Below, piece by piece: positions 4,946-5,478 of a stretch of DNA of 5,478 nt (its first letter is position 1; each line of letters starts with the position of its first letter). Source of the stretch: an uncultured Verrucomicrobiota bacterium (GTDB taxonomy: Bacteria; Verrucomicrobiota; Verrucomicrobiia; Limisphaerales; UBA9464); NCBI GenBank assembly GCA_903925515.1, contig CAIYFP010000355.1:1-5478 (forward strand), given 5' to 3'. The position numbers and the translations under genes were made by a program. A model generated the notes under the pieces. That model was not told the origin of the DNA. It ran no database searches and saw only the letters and a program-made list of their open reading frames with translations.

Positions 4946-5478
4946 GGGGGGCGCGTGGGCATTGCCCGGAGGCCTTGGGGATCCTCGTGCGGGAGGCGGC
5001 GCAACTGGGCGGGTCGGACGTCCACCTCGTGCCGGGGCGTCCGCCACAGGTGCGGGTCGGCGGGCAACTGCGGGCCATGGAGGGAGTGGCGGCGATGGAG
5101 GAGGCGTCGTTGCGGGGCGTCGCGGCGGCCTTGATCGGGGAGGACGGGCAGGCCCGTTTGATGGCTGCCGGGGACGTGAATGGGGCCGCGGCATGGGATG
5201 GGATTCGGTTCCGATACAACGTCTATCGTCGGAGCCAGCAAGAGTGCCTTGCGTTGCGATTGCTGGAGGCCCGGGTGCGGACGTTGGCGGAGCTGGGGCT
5301 GCCGGAATCGTTGTATGGATTGTGCGACCTGGGTGATGGGTTGGTGATGGTGGCGGGGCCGACGGGCTCGGGTAAGAGCATGACGCTGGCTGCGTTGGTT
5401 GACCGGATCAATCGCACGCAGGCATCGCATGTGGTGACGATCGAGGACCCGGTGGAATACGTGCATGCGCCCGGCAAG
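4921..5478 (+). CDS. pilT: PilT/GspE-family secretion ATPase, N-terminal part
   Basis: The frame is open to the right edge, giving 186 residues of a truncated-by-window ATPase. Visible motifs are S-D-V-H-L (32-36) followed by a P-P-Q-V-R-V-G-G strand, the usual start of the PilT/GspE N-terminal domain. F-R-Y-N-V-Y (about 113-118) and L-A-E-L-G-L-P follow. Then come Walker A GPTGSGKS (146-153) and the Asp box V-T-I-E-D-P-V-E-Y-V-H (172-182). Walker B and the His box lie beyond the window. Walker A at residue 146 fits the short PilT class; GspE and PilB carry an extra N-terminal domain and have it much later. PilT is a cytoplasmic hexamer that hydrolyses ATP to retract pili. In this operon it may instead serve the secretion platform. 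The start could be ATG 4921 (GGAG 5 nt upstream) or GTG 4936, which has GGAGGG at 4923-4928 with 7-nt spacing. Both overlap the previous gene. The residue after the Walker A Ser is Met where Thr is usual. Confidence 0.8.
   Translation, partial: MEGALVAIGGARGHCPEALGILVREAAQLGGSDVHLVPGRPPQVRVGGQLRAMEGVAAMEEASLRGVAAALIGEDGQARLMAAGDVNGAAAWDGIRFRYNVYRRSQQECLALRLLEARVRTLAELGLPESLYGLCDLGDGLVMVAGPTGSGKSMTLAALVDRINRTQASHVVTIEDPVEYVHAPGK

Noticed and set aside
3863..5219. Long minus-strand open frames opposite the platform and ATPase genes
   Set aside because: Pro/Arg/Ser-rich low-complexity translations. The forward strand has PilN-, PilO- and PilT-type motifs and consistent overlaps.

Overview
The window is GC-rich (about 70% in most coding parts) and is densely coding on the + strand, with six protein genes, two of them cut by the window edges. 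The clearest taxonomic marker is the H-X9-DG motif near the end of the first gene. That motif belongs to a prepilin-like family abundant in Verrucomicrobiota, Planctomycetota and Lentisphaerota. Together with the type II secretion / type IV pilus genes that follow, it points to a high-GC member of the PVC superphylum, most likely Verrucomicrobiota. This is inference from sequence motifs, not from a database search.

Layout: (1) 1-626 is the 3' part of an H-X9-DG prepilin-like gene. (2) 627-987 is a 361-bp gap with no convincing gene. It carries a perfect 10-bp inverted repeat and then an A/C-rich, probably unstructured leader. (3) 988-1776 is a prepilin with a textbook class III signal sequence (G|LTLIE). 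(4) 1793-1821 is a strong 12-bp stem-loop, followed by a good Shine-Dalgarno sequence. (5) 1843-2844 is a second, unusually long GspG-like prepilin. (6) 2841-4325 is a GspL or PilM/PilN-like inner-membrane platform protein. (7) 4322-4945 is a GspM/PilO-like protein. (8) 4921 to the right edge is the N-terminal part of a PilT/GspE-family ATPase, up to and including its Walker A and Asp-box motifs.

The genes make sense as one envelope machine. Two (pseudo)pilins are processed by a prepilin peptidase (not in the window). The GspL/PilMN-like and GspM/PilO-like proteins form the inner-membrane assembly platform, and the ATPase powers pilin assembly or retraction. From 1843 on, the genes are chained by ATGA overlaps and a 25-nt overlap, so they are almost certainly one translationally coupled operon. 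The pilin at 988 is set apart by a structured leader and a structured intercistronic gap, which would allow it a different expression level.

The most unusual feature is composition. Left of about 1150 the + strand is C/A-rich and codons end mostly in C. Right of about 1750 it is G/T-rich and codons end mostly in G, although all genes lie on the same strand. The switch falls inside the pilin gene at 988-1776, whose middle third is also much poorer in GC (about 50%) than either end. I found no CRISPR array, tRNA, rRNA, insertion sequence or convincing intrinsic terminator.
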